Of a stretch of DNA of 34,066 bases, positions 16,536 through 26,952 are shown one piece after another (position 1 is the stretch's first letter; each line of letters begins with the position of its first letter). The notes under the pieces are model-generated. The model was not told the DNA's origin. It saw only the letters and a program-made list of their open reading frames with translations, and ran no database searches. The DNA is from Eubacteriales bacterium (GTDB lineage: Bacteria > Bacillota > Clostridia > Lachnospirales > Lachnospiraceae). Position numbers and translations under genes: made by a program. The stretch lies in assembly GCA_030536855.1 (NCBI GenBank), contig JAUNPK010000027.1:1-34066 (forward strand), written 5' to 3'.

Positions 16536-17717
16536 ATGGATAAAGTTATTTATATGGACAATGCTGCCACAACAGCGGTAAAACCTGAGGTTGTTGAAAC
16601 TATGCTTCCATATTTTACAGAAGGGTATGCTAACCCTTCAAGCGTATATAGTTTTGCACAGGGTGTAAAGAATGATATGGAACAGGCAAGAGAGACTATT
16701 GCTAATCTTCTGGGAGCAGCTAAATCCAATGAAATATATTTTACAGGAGGCGGAAGCGAGTCAGATAACTGGGCTCTTAAAGCAACAGCAGAAGCCTTCA
16801 GAGATAAGGGAAATCATATTATTACCACCAAGATAGAGCATCATGCCATTCTTCATACATGTGAATATCTTGAAAAACACGGTTTTGAAGTGACTTATCT
16901 GGATGTTGATGAATATGGTCTTGTTGACCCTAAGGAATTTGAAGCTGCGATTAAAGACACAACAATACTTGCAAGTATTATGTTTGCCAATAATGAAATA
17001 GGAACAATTGAGCCTATAAAGGAATTGGGAGCAATTGCCCATTCCAAAGGAGTTTTATTCCATACAGATGCTGTTCAGGCATTTGCTCACGTACCTATTA
17101 ATGTCCAGGAAATGAATATTGATATGTTAAGTGCCAGCGGACATAAGTTCCACGGGCCTAAGGGAATTGGATTTTTATACCTCAGTAATAAGGTCAAGAT
17201 TAAATCCTTTATTCATGGTGGTTCTCAGGAAAGAAGCAAGAGAGCGGGCACACATAATGTTCCGGGTATCATAGGAATGGCAAAAGCCGCAGTGATTGCT
17301 CATGAAAATATGAGTGAGAATATTGCTAAGACAGAAAAGATAAGAGATCATATTATTGACAGAGTTCTTGCTGAGATTCCTTATTCAAGAGTTAACGGTG
17401 ACCGAACAAAGAGACTTCCGGGAAATGTACATTTCTGTTTCAGATATATAGAAGGTGAGTCAATGCTTATTATGCTTGACCAAAAGGGTATATGCGGTTC
17501 TTCAGGTTCTGCATGTACATCCGGTTCACTGGATCCTTCCCACGTTCTCCTTGCCATTGGTCTTCCTCACGAAATCGCACATGGCTCTCTGAGGCTTTCA
17601 ATTACAGAAGATACAACTCTTGAAGAAGCGGATTATGTTGTTGACGAATTAAAGGAAATTGTAAAGAGATTGAGAAGTATGTCTCCTCTTTATGAGGATT
17701 TTATAAAATCTTTGTAA
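16536..17717 (+). CDS. nifS: Cysteine desulfurase NifS
   Basis: A 393-residue PLP enzyme that takes sulfur from L-cysteine and passes it on as persulfide. It shows the MDNAATTAVKPEV start, TGGGSESDNWA, H102/H103 (IEHHAILH), D178 and Q181 (TDAVQ), the PLP lysine K204 in SASGHKFHGPKG, and active C327 in GSSGSACTSGS. The SGSLDPSHVLLAIGLPHEIAHGS region is typical of NifS-type clostridial enzymes. AGAGGA precedes the ATG. Partners in the window are NifU (Fe-S scaffold) and MnmA (tRNA thiolation). Control is by the dyads at 16442-16515. It is probably the main sulfur donor for Fe-S clusters here. Confidence 0.96.
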   Translation: MDKVIYMDNAATTAVKPEVVETMLPYFTEGYANPSSVYSFAQGVKNDMEQARETIANLLGAAKSNEIYFTGGGSESDNWALKATAEAFRDKGNHIITTKIEHHAILHTCEYLEKHGFEVTYLDVDEYGLVDPKEFEAAIKDTTILASIMFANNEIGTIEPIKELGAIAHSKGVLFHTDAVQAFAHVPINVQEMNIDMLSASGHKFHGPKGIGFLYLSNKVKIKSFIHGGSQERSKRAGTHNVPGIIGMAKAAVIAHENMSENIAKTEKIRDHIIDRVLAEIPYSRVNGDRTKRLPGNVHFCFRYIEGESMLIMLDQKGICGSSGSACTSGSLDPSHVLLAIGLPHEIAHGSLRLSITEDTTLEEADYVVDELKEIVKRLRSMSPLYEDFIKSL

Positions 17718-17822
17718 ATAAGTATGTTCAAATCTCCAGAAATGTGTTAATATACTGAAAGATATATACGACAATTAAATATCAAATCTAAAAGAATAAC
17801 AGAAAGAATGGAGAGATGATTT

Positions 17823-19889
17823 ATGAATTTTTTTAGAAAAATCGGATTTCAGTTAGGTGCTTTCTTTCTGATTGCAATTCTTATTCCTATTTTATTGCTT
17901 TCAGTAAGTTCAATCAGCACAACAAAGACATCCATGGACAACAATTTAAAGATTACAAGTGAGCAGACTCTTGCTGAGGCTCAAAAGGGCTTTACCATCT
18001 ATTTAAAGACTCTTTCACAGCCTGTAGATCTTCTTACCAGAAAGAATGAAATTAAGCATCTTGAAGATCAGGGTGATCTTGATACCAATATAAAAGCTAT
18101 CAGAGATTCACTGGTTGCATCTGTTAAGGTTACTAATGGTGCTGAATTGGCATTCTTTACAACTAAGACAGGATACCGACTTACAGGTTGGACTGAATAT
18201 AATGAATCAACAGGTAAAACAGCAAGCAAGGGTGACACAATAACCAATGCTAATGACACAAAAGAGTCCTGGTATACAGGATGTATCGGCTCGCCTGCCA
18301 GAAATACCATATACGCAGCCTTTTCGGATCCTTACACAGACAGTAATGGAAAGAAGATATTTACCGTATCTCAGGAAATTAAATATACTACAGGTGAAAA
18401 CTATGGTGCTGTAGGTCTTAATATTGATTTCGCAGAAGTAGAAGAATATGTAGGAGATATTAATCTTCTTAACACAGGATTTGTTATTCTTGTTAACTCA
18501 GAGGGTGACATACTTGTTAATGACGAAAATAATACATATGTGACAGACTCAGTCAAGAATTTGGCATTCTGGAATACAATGTCATCTCTTGAAGATGACC
18601 AGTTAGATACTGTATTTTCATTTGACGAGAAAATTAACGGAAAGTCAGTACATATTGTATCTTCTAAGGATGCAGTTACCGGATGGACTTTAGTAGGATT
18701 TATTGATTCCACTGAGACACAGTCAACAGTTACACGAATCACTATCTCATCTGTTTTCTTCTCAATAATTTCATTTATTGTAGGTATAGTAATCGCCATA
18801 GTATTTACAACATCTTTGACAAAAGAAATGAAGAAAGTCAATGTTGCTATGAACAAGATGGCAAGCGGAGATCTTACTCACAGAATTACAATAAAGAAGA
18901 AGAATGAATTCGGTACCCTTGAAAAGAATTATAATGAAATGGTTGACAATGTATCAACACTTATCAGAGGTGTAGAAGAAAAGTCCGGAATTCTTATTGA
19001 AGAATCAGAAAAGATATCAAATATAAGCAAGACTACAACTGAGACAGTTGATCAGGTTTCTGAAGCAATTATGAGCGTTTCCCTCGGTGCTGCAGGACAG
19101 GCTGAAAGTACACAGAATGCTACTAACGAAGTTGAAACCCTTGCAACAAAGTTAAGAGAAACAAAAGCTTATGTAAGCGATATTAACGATATGTCAATAG
19201 AGACACAACAGTTAAGCGAACATGGTATTGAAATCGTTGATGAACTTATCTCAAAGGGCGAAAAATCAATTGAAAACTCTCACATTTCTAAAAATGTTGT
19301 TAGAGAAATGGTTGAAAGTATTGACAAGATTAATTTTATTTCAGATGCTATTACAGAAATTACGGAACAGACCAATTTACTTTCACTTAATGCAAGTATT
19401 GAAGCTGCCAGAGCCGGTGAAAGCGGTAAGGGATTTGCCGTTGTTGCTGATGAAATCAGAAAACTTGCAGAGCAATCACAATCATCTACTGATGAAATCA
19501 AGAAGATTCTTGTAGAAATATCTGACAAGTCTCAGCTTATGGAACAGACAATGGATGAAAGTGTAGAAATTATTGCAGAACAGAATAAGTCAATTAATTC
19601 TGCAAAAGAATTGTTTAATACTATTTCAACATCTGTTAATGCTCTTAAAGAAGGTCTTGATAATATTACAAAGCTTAACGAACAGATGGATACTAACAGA
19701 GAAAATGTTGTTGAAAAGATGGAAGATGTTGCTTCAGTAGCAACAGAAACAGCAGCTGCATCAGAAGAGGTTACAGCATCAGCACAGGAAGTTAATGCAA
19801 CAATGAAGACACTTAATGAATTTACATTTGAGCTTGAAGAGATTGCTAATAACCTGAAAGAAGCTATTAATAAATTTAATTTACAATAA
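17823..19889 (+). CDS. Methyl-accepting chemotaxis protein with Cache sensor
   Basis: A 688-residue chemoreceptor. TM1 spans about residues 9-30, followed by an extracytoplasmic double-Cache-like sensor (about 35-300, with [22 protein letters not shown] and [17 protein letters not shown]). TM2 lies near 305-330, then a HAMP domain ([18 protein letters not shown]) and a long coiled-coil signalling domain. The hairpin tip is [20 protein letters not shown] followed by [18 protein letters not shown], which contacts CheA and CheW. The ligand is unknown; Cache sensors often bind amino or carboxylic acids. It has its own GGAGAG site and no operon partner. The CheX-CheY fusion at 21728 may act on signals from receptors of this kind. 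Confidence 0.95.
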   Translation: MNFFRKIGFQLGAFFLIAILIPILLLSVSSISTTKTSMDNNLKITSEQTLAEAQKGFTIYLKTLSQPVDLLTRKNEIKHLEDQGDLDTNIKAIRDSLVASVKVTNGAELAFFTTKTGYRLTGWTEYNESTGKTASKGDTITNANDTKESWYTGCIGSPARNTIYAAFSDPYTDSNGKKIFTVSQEIKYTTGENYGAVGLNIDFAEVEEYVGDINLLNTGFVILVNSEGDILVNDENNTYVTDSVKNLAFWNTMSSLEDDQLDTVFSFDEKINGKSVHIVSSKDAVTGWTLVGFIDSTETQSTVTRITISSVFFSIISFIVGIVIAIVFTTSLTKEMKKVNVAMNKMASGDLTHRITIKKKNEFGTLEKNYNEMVDNVSTLIRGVEEKSGILIEESEKISNISKTTTETVDQVSEAIMSVSLGAAGQAESTQNATNEVETLATKLRETKAYVSDINDMSIETQQLSEHGIEIVDELISKGEKSIENSHISKNVVREMVESIDKINFISDAITEITEQTNLLSLNASIEAARAGESGKGFAVVADEIRKLAEQSQSSTDEIKKILVEISDKSQLMEQTMDESVEIIAEQNKSINSAKELFNTISTSVNALKEGLDNITKLNEQMDTNRENVVEKMEDVASVATETAAASEEVTASAQEVNATMKTLNEFTFELEEIANNLKEAINKFNLQ

Positions 19890-20234
19890 GTTTATAGTAG
19901 TAGTAAAAAGTTAATACTAAAATTTAAACAGGGGCTGTCGCATTAAGAAATGATATGCTCCCTTCTAGGTAGACAAGTGAAATAATAAAAATCACTTGAT
20001 ATTTAGAAGGGAGCATTTTTATGTCTAAAAACAACATATAGTTCTGCAGTTCAGGCACGCTTGCGCTGCTCTCGCCTCGCAACGGATACTAAATTCGCGC
20101 GTTGCGCTCATTAAGTACCGGCGGGCTCAAAGCACCTGAAACTACATGAACTATATGTTGTCTTTTTTAGTCTTTGAAGGCGCCGCAATAATTTCTTAAT
20201 GCGACAGCCCCCTGTTTTATAGTGCATAAAAATA
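19890..20234. mobile_element. MITE-like element, 281 bp, with perfect terminal inverted repeats
   Basis: The gene-free gap between the chemoreceptor and the MATE gene is mostly this element. Its ends, beginning GGGGCTGTCGCATTAAGAAA at 19931 and mirrored at 20191-20211, match over 21 bp. Inside are two more inverted repeats: ATGCTCCCTTCTA (19955-19967) with 20004-20016, and ACAACATATAGTTC (20031-20044) with 20148-20161. A six-codon ORF, MSKNNI then stop (20021-20041), looks like a lost transposase start. The core 20045-20147 is GC-rich, unlike its surroundings. No target duplication is clear. The GGGGCTGTCGC end resembles ends of known insertion sequences; the family was not assigned. Confidence 0.75.
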
Positions 20235-21575
20235 TTAAAGCTTTTTATATTCAGTCAGGTACATGGTAAGACAACATGCGGTTCCACCTATAAAGTTAGA
20301 TATTGGTTCTGCATAAAATACTCCGTCAACTCCAATAACCATCGGTAATATGAATGTAAGAGGTATTACAATAAATACTTTTCTTAAAAGCGAGAAAAAT
20401 ATAGCCTTTTTGGATCTTCCCAGAGCGGTAAATGCTATCTGGCCTATAAACTGAAATGTCATCATAAAAAACCCAAAGAAATATATATGCATTGATTTCA
20501 CACCTATGTTCAAAAGCTCAGCATCCTGATTAAACATAAGGATGAACTGTTTGGCAAACAGCATAATTATAATCCATGTAAGAGATGTTACTGACAGGAG
20601 AATATACGCACTGTATTTTATTGTTTTCTTCACGCGGTGATTTTCAGTTGCTCCATAGTTAAAGCTGATAATAGGCTGGGCGCTACGCTCAATTCCGGTT
20701 ACAGGCATCATGGCAAGTTCACGTATCGAGTTAATAACAGTCATGGCACCTATGTATATGTCTCCTCCGTATGTAGAAAGATTTATATTACATACCATCT
20801 GAACGAGACTGTTAGTTATGGCCATGGTGAAACCGGCAAGTCCAAGACTTAATATGTTAATGACACGCTTAAAATCCAACTTAAAATTCTTATATGACAG
20901 CCTGATTATAGTTCTTTTTCCAAGCAAGAACCAAAGGGTCCATATTGCTGCAAAAAACTGGGAAATTATGGTTGCAAGTGCTGCACCCTTTACCCCCATA
21001 TTAAAATAAAATATAAAAACCGGATCCAGAAGTATATTAAGAACTGCGCCTATGGAAACGGTTACCATCCCTGTCTTGGCAAATCCCTGGGCATTGATGA
21101 AAGCATTAAGCCCCAAGCTCAACATTACAAAAACATTTCCCATCATGTAGATGGAAATATATGAGTCTGCATATCCATAGGTTGTATCACTGGCTCCTAA
21201 AAGCAGAAGAAGAGGTCTTTTAAAAAGATTAACAAGAATACTAATTACAAGTCCCAAAAATATTAACATAACAAAAGAATTCCCCATTAAACGACCGGCC
21301 TCTTCATTATTTCCCTTTCCCCTTTCCATTGAAAATAATGGTGTGGCACCTGAGCTTACAAGATTTGCAAAAGCGATAGTAACCGTACAAATCGGAAAAA
21401 CCACCCCCAGACCGGTAAGCGCATTTGTGGCGTCCACAGGAATTCTGCCTATATATATTCTGTCTATTATGTTATATAAAATATTTACAAGCTGAGCCAG
21501 CATCATGGGCACAGCCAGTTTTACTATGTGGTTAATAATATTTCCTTTAGAAAAGTCGTTAGTTAAATTATTCAT
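20235..21575 (-). CDS. MATE family efflux transporter
   Basis: A 446-residue membrane protein with twelve predicted helices. NLTNDFSKGNIINHIVKLAV then MLAQLVNILYNIIDRIYIGR is the MATE N-terminal signature. LGLNAFINAQGFAKTGMVTV and GIERSAQPIISFNYGA belong to the DinF/NorM-type clostridial subgroup. The start at 21575 is an ATG with AAAGG about 12 nt upstream; a GTG five codons earlier (21590) is possible. Divergent from the CheX-CheY gene. The substrate is unknown. The MITE lies just after its 3' end and may serve as its transcription end. Confidence 0.92.
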   Translation of the reverse strand: MNNLTNDFSKGNIINHIVKLAVPMMLAQLVNILYNIIDRIYIGRIPVDATNALTGLGVVFPICTVTIAFANLVSSGATPLFSMERGKGNNEEAGRLMGNSFVMLIFLGLVISILVNLFKRPLLLLLGASDTTYGYADSYISIYMMGNVFVMLSLGLNAFINAQGFAKTGMVTVSIGAVLNILLDPVFIFYFNMGVKGAALATIISQFFAAIWTLWFLLGKRTIIRLSYKNFKLDFKRVINILSLGLAGFTMAITNSLVQMVCNINLSTYGGDIYIGAMTVINSIRELAMMPVTGIERSAQPIISFNYGATENHRVKKTIKYSAYILLSVTSLTWIIIMLFAKQFILMFNQDAELLNIGVKSMHIYFFGFFMMTFQFIGQIAFTALGRSKKAIFFSLLRKVFIVIPLTFILPMVIGVDGVFYAEPISNFIGGTACCLTMYLTEYKKL

Positions 21576-21727
21576 TATGTTATTATACACCTTTTTATTT
21601 ACAAATGAAGATTTACAAAAAATTAATTATTTTGTGGTATCTACTTCACAATATATACCAAAATGTGGTATTATTACTATAGATTTTATCGGAAATTAAT
21701 TGAATAAATGAGTAAAAGGAGATGCCT

Positions 21728-23038
21728 ATGTTTTGTCAGTTATTTGGAAAGTACCTTGTAGAGGAGAATATCATATCTGCGGGGGAACTGTCTTCAATCT
21801 TTGAAAAAATGAAATCTACAAGGGCAAAGCTCGGTGTAATAGCTGTTGCCTGTGGATTTATTACGGAGGAACAGGCTGAAGAAATTAATAAGCTTCAGAC
21901 CAAGAAGGATGCCAGATTTGGTGATATTGCCGTAAGTGAAGGTTATATCACAAAAGAACAGCTTGATGAAGTCCTGGGAAAGCAGGGAAATGCATACATA
22001 AAGTTTGTTCAGATTTTATCAGAATCATGTGATATCCCAATCAGTGAAATTGATTCGTGTATTGAACAGTTTAAGAAAGATAACGGATTTACGGATGATG
22101 ATATTGAAGCCTTTAAGCAGGATGATATTGATAGTATTGTTTCAATATTTGCTTTTTCTTCAAAACCGTATATTACAGAAATTGCCGGTCTTGTTCTCAG
22201 AAACATAACAAGATTTGTCTCTGATAATTATTATATCGGGAAGATTGAACACGTTCAGTCAGCAGAATATAAATCTTTATCCGGACAAAAATGCGTAGGA
22301 GATATGGACGTTACTATAGCATTGATGTCAAAAGACAACCCTCAGGGCTTTATAGATGTGGCAAACGGATATGCAGGTTCTGATCTTAAAACAATAGGAG
22401 ATGAGTGCTACGATGCGGTTGGAGAGTTTATCAATTGTGTGAGCGGACTTTTTAGTACAGCCACAGCGAAAAAAGGGATTAATCTGGAGATACAGCCACA
22501 ATTTTCTTATGAGAATCAGGTAGCAAAAGGTGAATCCTACGTATTGCCAATATTCATTAGTAACAGTGAATTAGATTTACTTATATCTGTAGATTCTAAT
22601 CTTGTTCCGGGGAATATGCCTTTAGCCCGTAAGATGCAGGCAAATGCAGGCTCTGATTGCAATGCTGATTCAAAGGGAAATGTGCTTATTATAGATGACT
22701 CAGGTATGTCAAGAAAGATGTTAAGAAACATCTTAGAAGAAGCCGGCTATACAATCATCGGCGAGGCAACTGACGGACTTGAAGGTGAACTGGCATATAA
22801 GCAGTATCAGCCTGATTTGGTAACTCTGGACATTACCATGCCTAATTTAGACGGAGTTGAATGTCTTAAGAGAATAATGGACTATGATCCTGCTGCAAAA
22901 GTAATAATGATTACAGCTGCAGGTCAGCAGAATAAGGTCATTCAATCATTAAAGCTTGGTGCAAAGAAGTTTGTGACAAAACCTTACAACAAAGATGATG
23001 TTGTCAAGAATATTAATGAAATTATGGAGCAGAATTAA
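21728..23038 (+). CDS. Fusion: N-terminal tandem repeats, CheX-like phosphatase, CheY-like receiver
   Basis: A 436-residue cytoplasmic protein. Residues 5-90 hold two similar helical units (FGKYLVEENIISAGELSSIF and RFGDIAVSEGYITKEQLDEV), like MshEN/type II secretion ATPase N-terminal repeats. The middle domain (about 150-300) has E233-F-I-N236, matching the E-x-x-N catalytic motif of the CheX/CheC phosphatases that dephosphorylate CheY-P. The C-terminal receiver (about 318-434) has the D-D pair (IIDDS), phospho-acceptor D368 in TLDITMPNLDG, T396 and K418. The fusion may set its own signal lifetime. ATG 21728 is chosen because AGGAG lies 6 nt before it; ATG 21722 is too close. A terminator follows at 23126. 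Confidence 0.85.
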   Translation: MFCQLFGKYLVEENIISAGELSSIFEKMKSTRAKLGVIAVACGFITEEQAEEINKLQTKKDARFGDIAVSEGYITKEQLDEVLGKQGNAYIKFVQILSESCDIPISEIDSCIEQFKKDNGFTDDDIEAFKQDDIDSIVSIFAFSSKPYITEIAGLVLRNITRFVSDNYYIGKIEHVQSAEYKSLSGQKCVGDMDVTIALMSKDNPQGFIDVANGYAGSDLKTIGDECYDAVGEFINCVSGLFSTATAKKGINLEIQPQFSYENQVAKGESYVLPIFISNSELDLLISVDSNLVPGNMPLARKMQANAGSDCNADSKGNVLIIDDSGMSRKMLRNILEEAGYTIIGEATDGLEGELAYKQYQPDLVTLDITMPNLDGVECLKRIMDYDPAAKVIMITAAGQQNKVIQSLKLGAKKFVTKPYNKDDVVKNINEIMEQN

Positions 23039-23125
23039 GCTAACCGACATAAGTTAATTAACTTATATAGATTGATTCTAATAGGTAAATTAACTAATCA
23101 ATAATTGATCATTTAAATACTCACT

Positions 23126-23179
23126 AAAAAAAGAAGTGTATATGCAGGTCTCCCAAACTGCATATAGACTTCTTTTTTT
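23126..23179 (+). terminator. Rho-independent terminator after CheX-CheY fusion
   Basis: AAAAAAAGAAGT (from 23126) with TATGCAG pairs with CTGCATA and ACTTCTTTTTTT ending at 23179, giving a long stem with a short loop and a T tract. Confidence 0.85.
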
Positions 23180-23485
23180 ATACCTTCTCATATATGGAAC
23201 TAACACCAGCTCTCCCCCCGATAGTATTGATTCTTATATTATCCTGTGTTCACGACCAATTTCACAGGTGTTTTAATACCTTAGTGCTTGGTATTTGCGG
23301 TACATCAAGCACATTTATATAGTACCATATTCCTAATTATATACATCCTACTTTTAGAGGGGGTTTTGTCGTAAAATGCAAAAAATTGTATTTATTTCAG
23401 TACAATTTAATATCATATTAGTTATGATAATTTAAAATATAAGCCGGAAAATTTTAGTACACAAAATTATCCAGTGTTTAACAGC
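23180..23485. other. Non-coding gap upstream of the purine permease
   Basis: About 300 bases without a credible ORF. It holds a GTGCTTG/CAAGCAC hairpin (23284-23312) and AT-rich sequence, with a GAGGGGGTTTTGTCG stretch near 23357 that resembles insertion-sequence ends but has no partner. No purine riboswitch core was recognised despite the downstream permease. Confidence 0.4.
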
Positions 23486-23552
23486 CTCAATTATTGAGAA
23501 TAAACATCAAATATTGGGAATAATTGAGTTTTCCTGACAAAAGATATATAAT
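23486..23552 (+). promoter_or_regulatory. Purine permease promoter with inverted repeat
   Basis: TTGAGT (23524-23529) and TATAAT (23547-23552) are 17 nt apart. CTCAATTATT (23486-23495) and AATAATTGAG (23519-23528) form a 10-bp perfect inverted repeat that overlaps the -35, so it may be a repressor site. ATTGRGAATAA also occurs twice in direct orientation within it. Confidence 0.5.
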
Positions 23553-23600
23553 ACAACCATATAATATTAAATCGCAATGCGAAAATGAGGAGGCTTTTAC

Positions 23601-24998
23601 ATGGAAAATTTTTTTAAAGTCAAGGAGCATGGCTCTAATGTAAAGACAGAATTACTTGCCGGTCTTACAACATTTATGGCCATGGCATACATCCTAATGG
23701 TTAATGCAGGAATGTTCTCAAATCTTGGTGTAGTTTCTTATAACGCTATCTACATTGCGACAGCTATTTCTGCAGTTGTAGGTACATTCTTAATGGCATT
23801 TCTTGCCAACCTTCCTTTAGGTTTAGCTTCAGGAATGGGATTAAATGCATTCTTTGTTTACACAGTATGTTTTACATTTGGTCTTTCTTACGCCAATGCA
23901 CTTATTCTTGTTTTACTTGATGGTATCATTTTTATCATCCTTACCGTTACAGGTGTTCGCGCAAAATTATTTGCTGCAATTCCAGATTGCGTAAGAATTG
24001 CAATTCCTGCCGGCATTGGTTTATTTATTGCATTCTTAGGACTCCAGAATTCAGGTCTTGTTGTAGATGACCAGGCGACACTTGTTAATCTTGTGTCATT
24101 CAACCTTCTTAACGGTAATGCCACCTGGGCAACAATTATGCCGCTTCTTGTAACAATATTTTCTCTTATAATCATTGCTGTTCTTTCAGCAAAGAAGATT
24201 AAGGGTTCCGTTCTTTGGGGAATTCTTGGTGGAACAGGAATATACTATGTACTTGGTTTTACCGTTCCGGGATTTTACAATAATTTCTGGGAAGGAAAAT
24301 CCCTTAATCCATTTGAAGCTTTCTCAGAATGGGGAACTCAGGCATTCGGTAAAATATTTACAGAAGGTTTTGATTTTTCACATTATCTTGCTAATCACAC
24401 ACAGGCTGAGCTTATTATTGTAATCGCAACATCAGCTCTTGCATTCTGCATGGTTGATATGTTTGATACTCTTGGAACATTGTACGGAGCATGTGCACGT
24501 GGAGGTATGCTTGATGAAAATGGACAGGTTCCTAACTTTGAAAAAGCTATGTTATCTGATGCCATTGCAACCTGTGCGGGTGCTGTATGCGGAACATCTA
24601 CAGTTACAACCTTCGTTGAATCTTCTTCGGGTGTTGCTGAGGGTGGACGAACAGGACTTTCTTCACTTACAACAGGTATATTATTCTTTATTGCCATGTT
24701 CTTAAGTCCAATTGCATCATTAATTCCTGGAAATGCAACTGCTGCAGCTCTAATCTATGTTGGTGTTCTTATGATGGGTTGCGTAACTGACATTGATTGG
24801 AAGGATGTTACTGTTGCTGTACCTGCATTCCTCACAATCGCATTTATGTCATTCACTTATAACATCAGTTATGGTATTGCTTTTGGTCTTATTTCATATA
24901 TTTTTATAAAATTATTTACAGGACGTGTTAAGGAAATCAAGGCATTTACATGGGTAATTGCAATATTATTTACTTTAATGTTCTTCCTTACTCACTAA
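23601..24998 (+). CDS. NCS2/AzgA-type purine permease
   Basis: A 465-residue inner-membrane transporter. MENFFKVKEHGSNVKTELLA followed by GLTTFMAMAYILMVNAGMFS is the AzgA/PbuG N-terminus. LGLASGMGLNAFFVYTVC, DMFDTLGTLYGACARGGMLD and TSTVTTFVESSSGVAEGGRT are the substrate-site signatures of hypoxanthine/guanine/adenine permeases. Fourteen helices are expected. GAGGAGG precedes the start. Its own promoter is at 23524-23552. The exact base transported is not determined by sequence. Confidence 0.93.
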   Translation: MENFFKVKEHGSNVKTELLAGLTTFMAMAYILMVNAGMFSNLGVVSYNAIYIATAISAVVGTFLMAFLANLPLGLASGMGLNAFFVYTVCFTFGLSYANALILVLLDGIIFIILTVTGVRAKLFAAIPDCVRIAIPAGIGLFIAFLGLQNSGLVVDDQATLVNLVSFNLLNGNATWATIMPLLVTIFSLIIIAVLSAKKIKGSVLWGILGGTGIYYVLGFTVPGFYNNFWEGKSLNPFEAFSEWGTQAFGKIFTEGFDFSHYLANHTQAELIIVIATSALAFCMVDMFDTLGTLYGACARGGMLDENGQVPNFEKAMLSDAIATCAGAVCGTSTVTTFVESSSGVAEGGRTGLSSLTTGILFFIAMFLSPIASLIPGNATAAALIYVGVLMMGCVTDIDWKDVTVAVPAFLTIAFMSFTYNISYGIAFGLISYIFIKLFTGRVKEIKAFTWVIAILFTLMFFLTH

Positions 24999-25055
24999 TT
25001 GATTGCAGGATTATAACGTAATATACAAATATGTGCAGGAACGAGGTTTTAATTA

Positions 25056-26831
25056 ATGAATTCGATTACAGATTATATTAAAGACAAGAAGATAATTACA
25101 GATGGAGCCTTTGGCACATATTATTCTGAAAAGTATGACACTATGGAACTCCCGGAACTTGCCAACATACAGTATCCTGACAGAGTTGTAACCATTCATA
25201 AAGAATATATTGAGGCAGGAGCAGGTCTAATCAGAACCAATACATTTGCCAGCAATTTTCTTAATTTGGATTGTGATATAGAAGATGTGAAGGAAAACAT
25301 CTCTGCTGCCGTTAAATGTGCCAGAAGAGCAGTAGCGGAATCCAAAAAGGATGTTTATATTGCTGCTGATTTAGGCCCTGTTCCCAATGATAATATGTTT
25401 AATAAAGAACTGGTTATTTCCCAGTATGTGGAGAGTGTAAAATGTTTTCTCGATATGGGAATAAACATATTTGTATTTGAGACATTTTCTGATTTGTCAG
25501 AGATTAATGAGGCAATAGAAATTATCGGAGATAACGGATATATAATTACCCAGTTTGCAATTAATCAGTTTGGTTACAGCAGTACAGGATTAAGCGCCGC
25601 TAAGCTTGTGGAATGTGCAGATAAAAACCAATATATTGATGTTGTGGGATTTAACTGTGGTATCGGGCCGGGACACATGGAGCAGATTATTAAATCTGTA
25701 AGAAAAAATACAGCGAAGAGATTTTCCGGAATACCTAATGCGGGATATCCTGAAGTTTTGAGCGGAAGAATGGTATTCTCCAATAAAAATGCAGACTATT
25801 TTGCTGATAAAATCTGTGATATTGCATCAGCAGGTGCTGACTTGGTAGGAGGATGCTGCGGAACCACCCCGAATTATATAAAAAGCATCTCCGAAAAAAT
25901 GAATATAACTCAGTCAGAAAGCACATATATATCTAATAAGGAGACTACTTCAAAGAACTCCATAATTAATAACGCATTTTATCAGAATAAAGAAGGTAAG
26001 ATGCTTATTGCAGTGGAATTGGCACCTCCTATGGACAGTAATGCTGAAAAGCTTATGTCTGCTGCTCGCTATCTTGTGGATAAGAACGTAGATGTGCTTA
26101 CTTTTCCTGATTCACCATCAGGAAGAACAAGGGCTGATTCATTGCTTATGGCAGAAAAAGTTTCAAGAGAAACCGGAATGTGTGTAATGCCACATCTATG
26201 CTGCAGAGATAAAAATGCAATAGCTATGAGGGCACAGCTTTTAGGTGCACATATTAACGGAATTAACAACTTTCTGGTTGTAACAGGAGATCCAATACCA
26301 TCCGTTGTAAGAAACAGTGTAAAGAGTGTATTTAATTTTGATTCAGTAGGTCTTATGAATATAATCGATGATATGAATAAAGAACAGTTTGATGAATGCA
26401 GCATGGTTTATGGTGGTGCCATTAACCAGGGAAGACCTAATCTTGATGTAGAAATCCAGCGCGTAAAGAAAAAGATGGAGGCGGGAGCAACATTTTTCCT
26501 TACCCAACCGGTTTTTTCCCACGCAGATGCAGACCGGCTAAGAACAATTAAGGAAGAGACAGGTGCAAGAATTCTCTGCGGAATTATGCCTCTTGTCAGC
26601 CTTAAAAATGCAACATTTATGAAAAATGAAATGACCGGAATTAACGTTACGGATGAGATTATATCAAGATACAGAAAAGATATGACTAAGAAAGAAGGAG
26701 AACAGACAGGTATTTCCATTGCAAGAGAAATAATAGAAAAAACTAAAGATTTCGTGGATGGTTATTATTTTTCATTTCCTTTTAACAGAGTGTATATGAT
26801 AGAGCCTATACTTGAAAACATGGTTGACTAA
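25056..26831 (+). CDS. Bifunctional homocysteine S-methyltransferase / methylenetetrahydrofolate reductase
   Basis: A 591-residue fusion like Bacillus YitJ. Residues 1-285 are the homocysteine methyltransferase barrel with zinc ligands C201 (GFNCG) and C267-C268 (GGCCGTTP). Residues 305-590 are the flavin-dependent MTHFR barrel, with VELAPPMDSN, NNFLVVTGDPIP, NLDVEIQRVKKKMEAGATFF and LTQPVF. Together they make 5-methyl-THF and pass its methyl group to homocysteine, or supply one half of that route. No S-box or T-box leader fits in the 57-nt gap after the permease. A GAGG site lies upstream. Read-through from the permease gene is likely. Confidence 0.93.
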   Translation: MNSITDYIKDKKIITDGAFGTYYSEKYDTMELPELANIQYPDRVVTIHKEYIEAGAGLIRTNTFASNFLNLDCDIEDVKENISAAVKCARRAVAESKKDVYIAADLGPVPNDNMFNKELVISQYVESVKCFLDMGINIFVFETFSDLSEINEAIEIIGDNGYIITQFAINQFGYSSTGLSAAKLVECADKNQYIDVVGFNCGIGPGHMEQIIKSVRKNTAKRFSGIPNAGYPEVLSGRMVFSNKNADYFADKICDIASAGADLVGGCCGTTPNYIKSISEKMNITQSESTYISNKETTSKNSIINNAFYQNKEGKMLIAVELAPPMDSNAEKLMSAARYLVDKNVDVLTFPDSPSGRTRADSLLMAEKVSRETGMCVMPHLCCRDKNAIAMRAQLLGAHINGINNFLVVTGDPIPSVVRNSVKSVFNFDSVGLMNIIDDMNKEQFDECSMVYGGAINQGRPNLDVEIQRVKKKMEAGATFFLTQPVFSHADADRLRTIKEETGARILCGIMPLVSLKNATFMKNEMTGINVTDEIISRYRKDMTKKEGEQTGISIAREIIEKTKDFVDGYYFSFPFNRVYMIEPILENMVD

Positions 26832-26952
26832 CCGTCCAAATTTTAGTATAATCAAACAAATTGTAGATGCGTGACAATTGAATTTAGATTATATAGGCAG
26901 GATAAAGAGAATATTTATCTTTTATTTTGCTGTGTAGTTTGGAGGCAATAGA

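Noticed and set aside
23180-23600. Purine riboswitch before the permease
   Set aside because: No conserved core or matching loops seen by eye.
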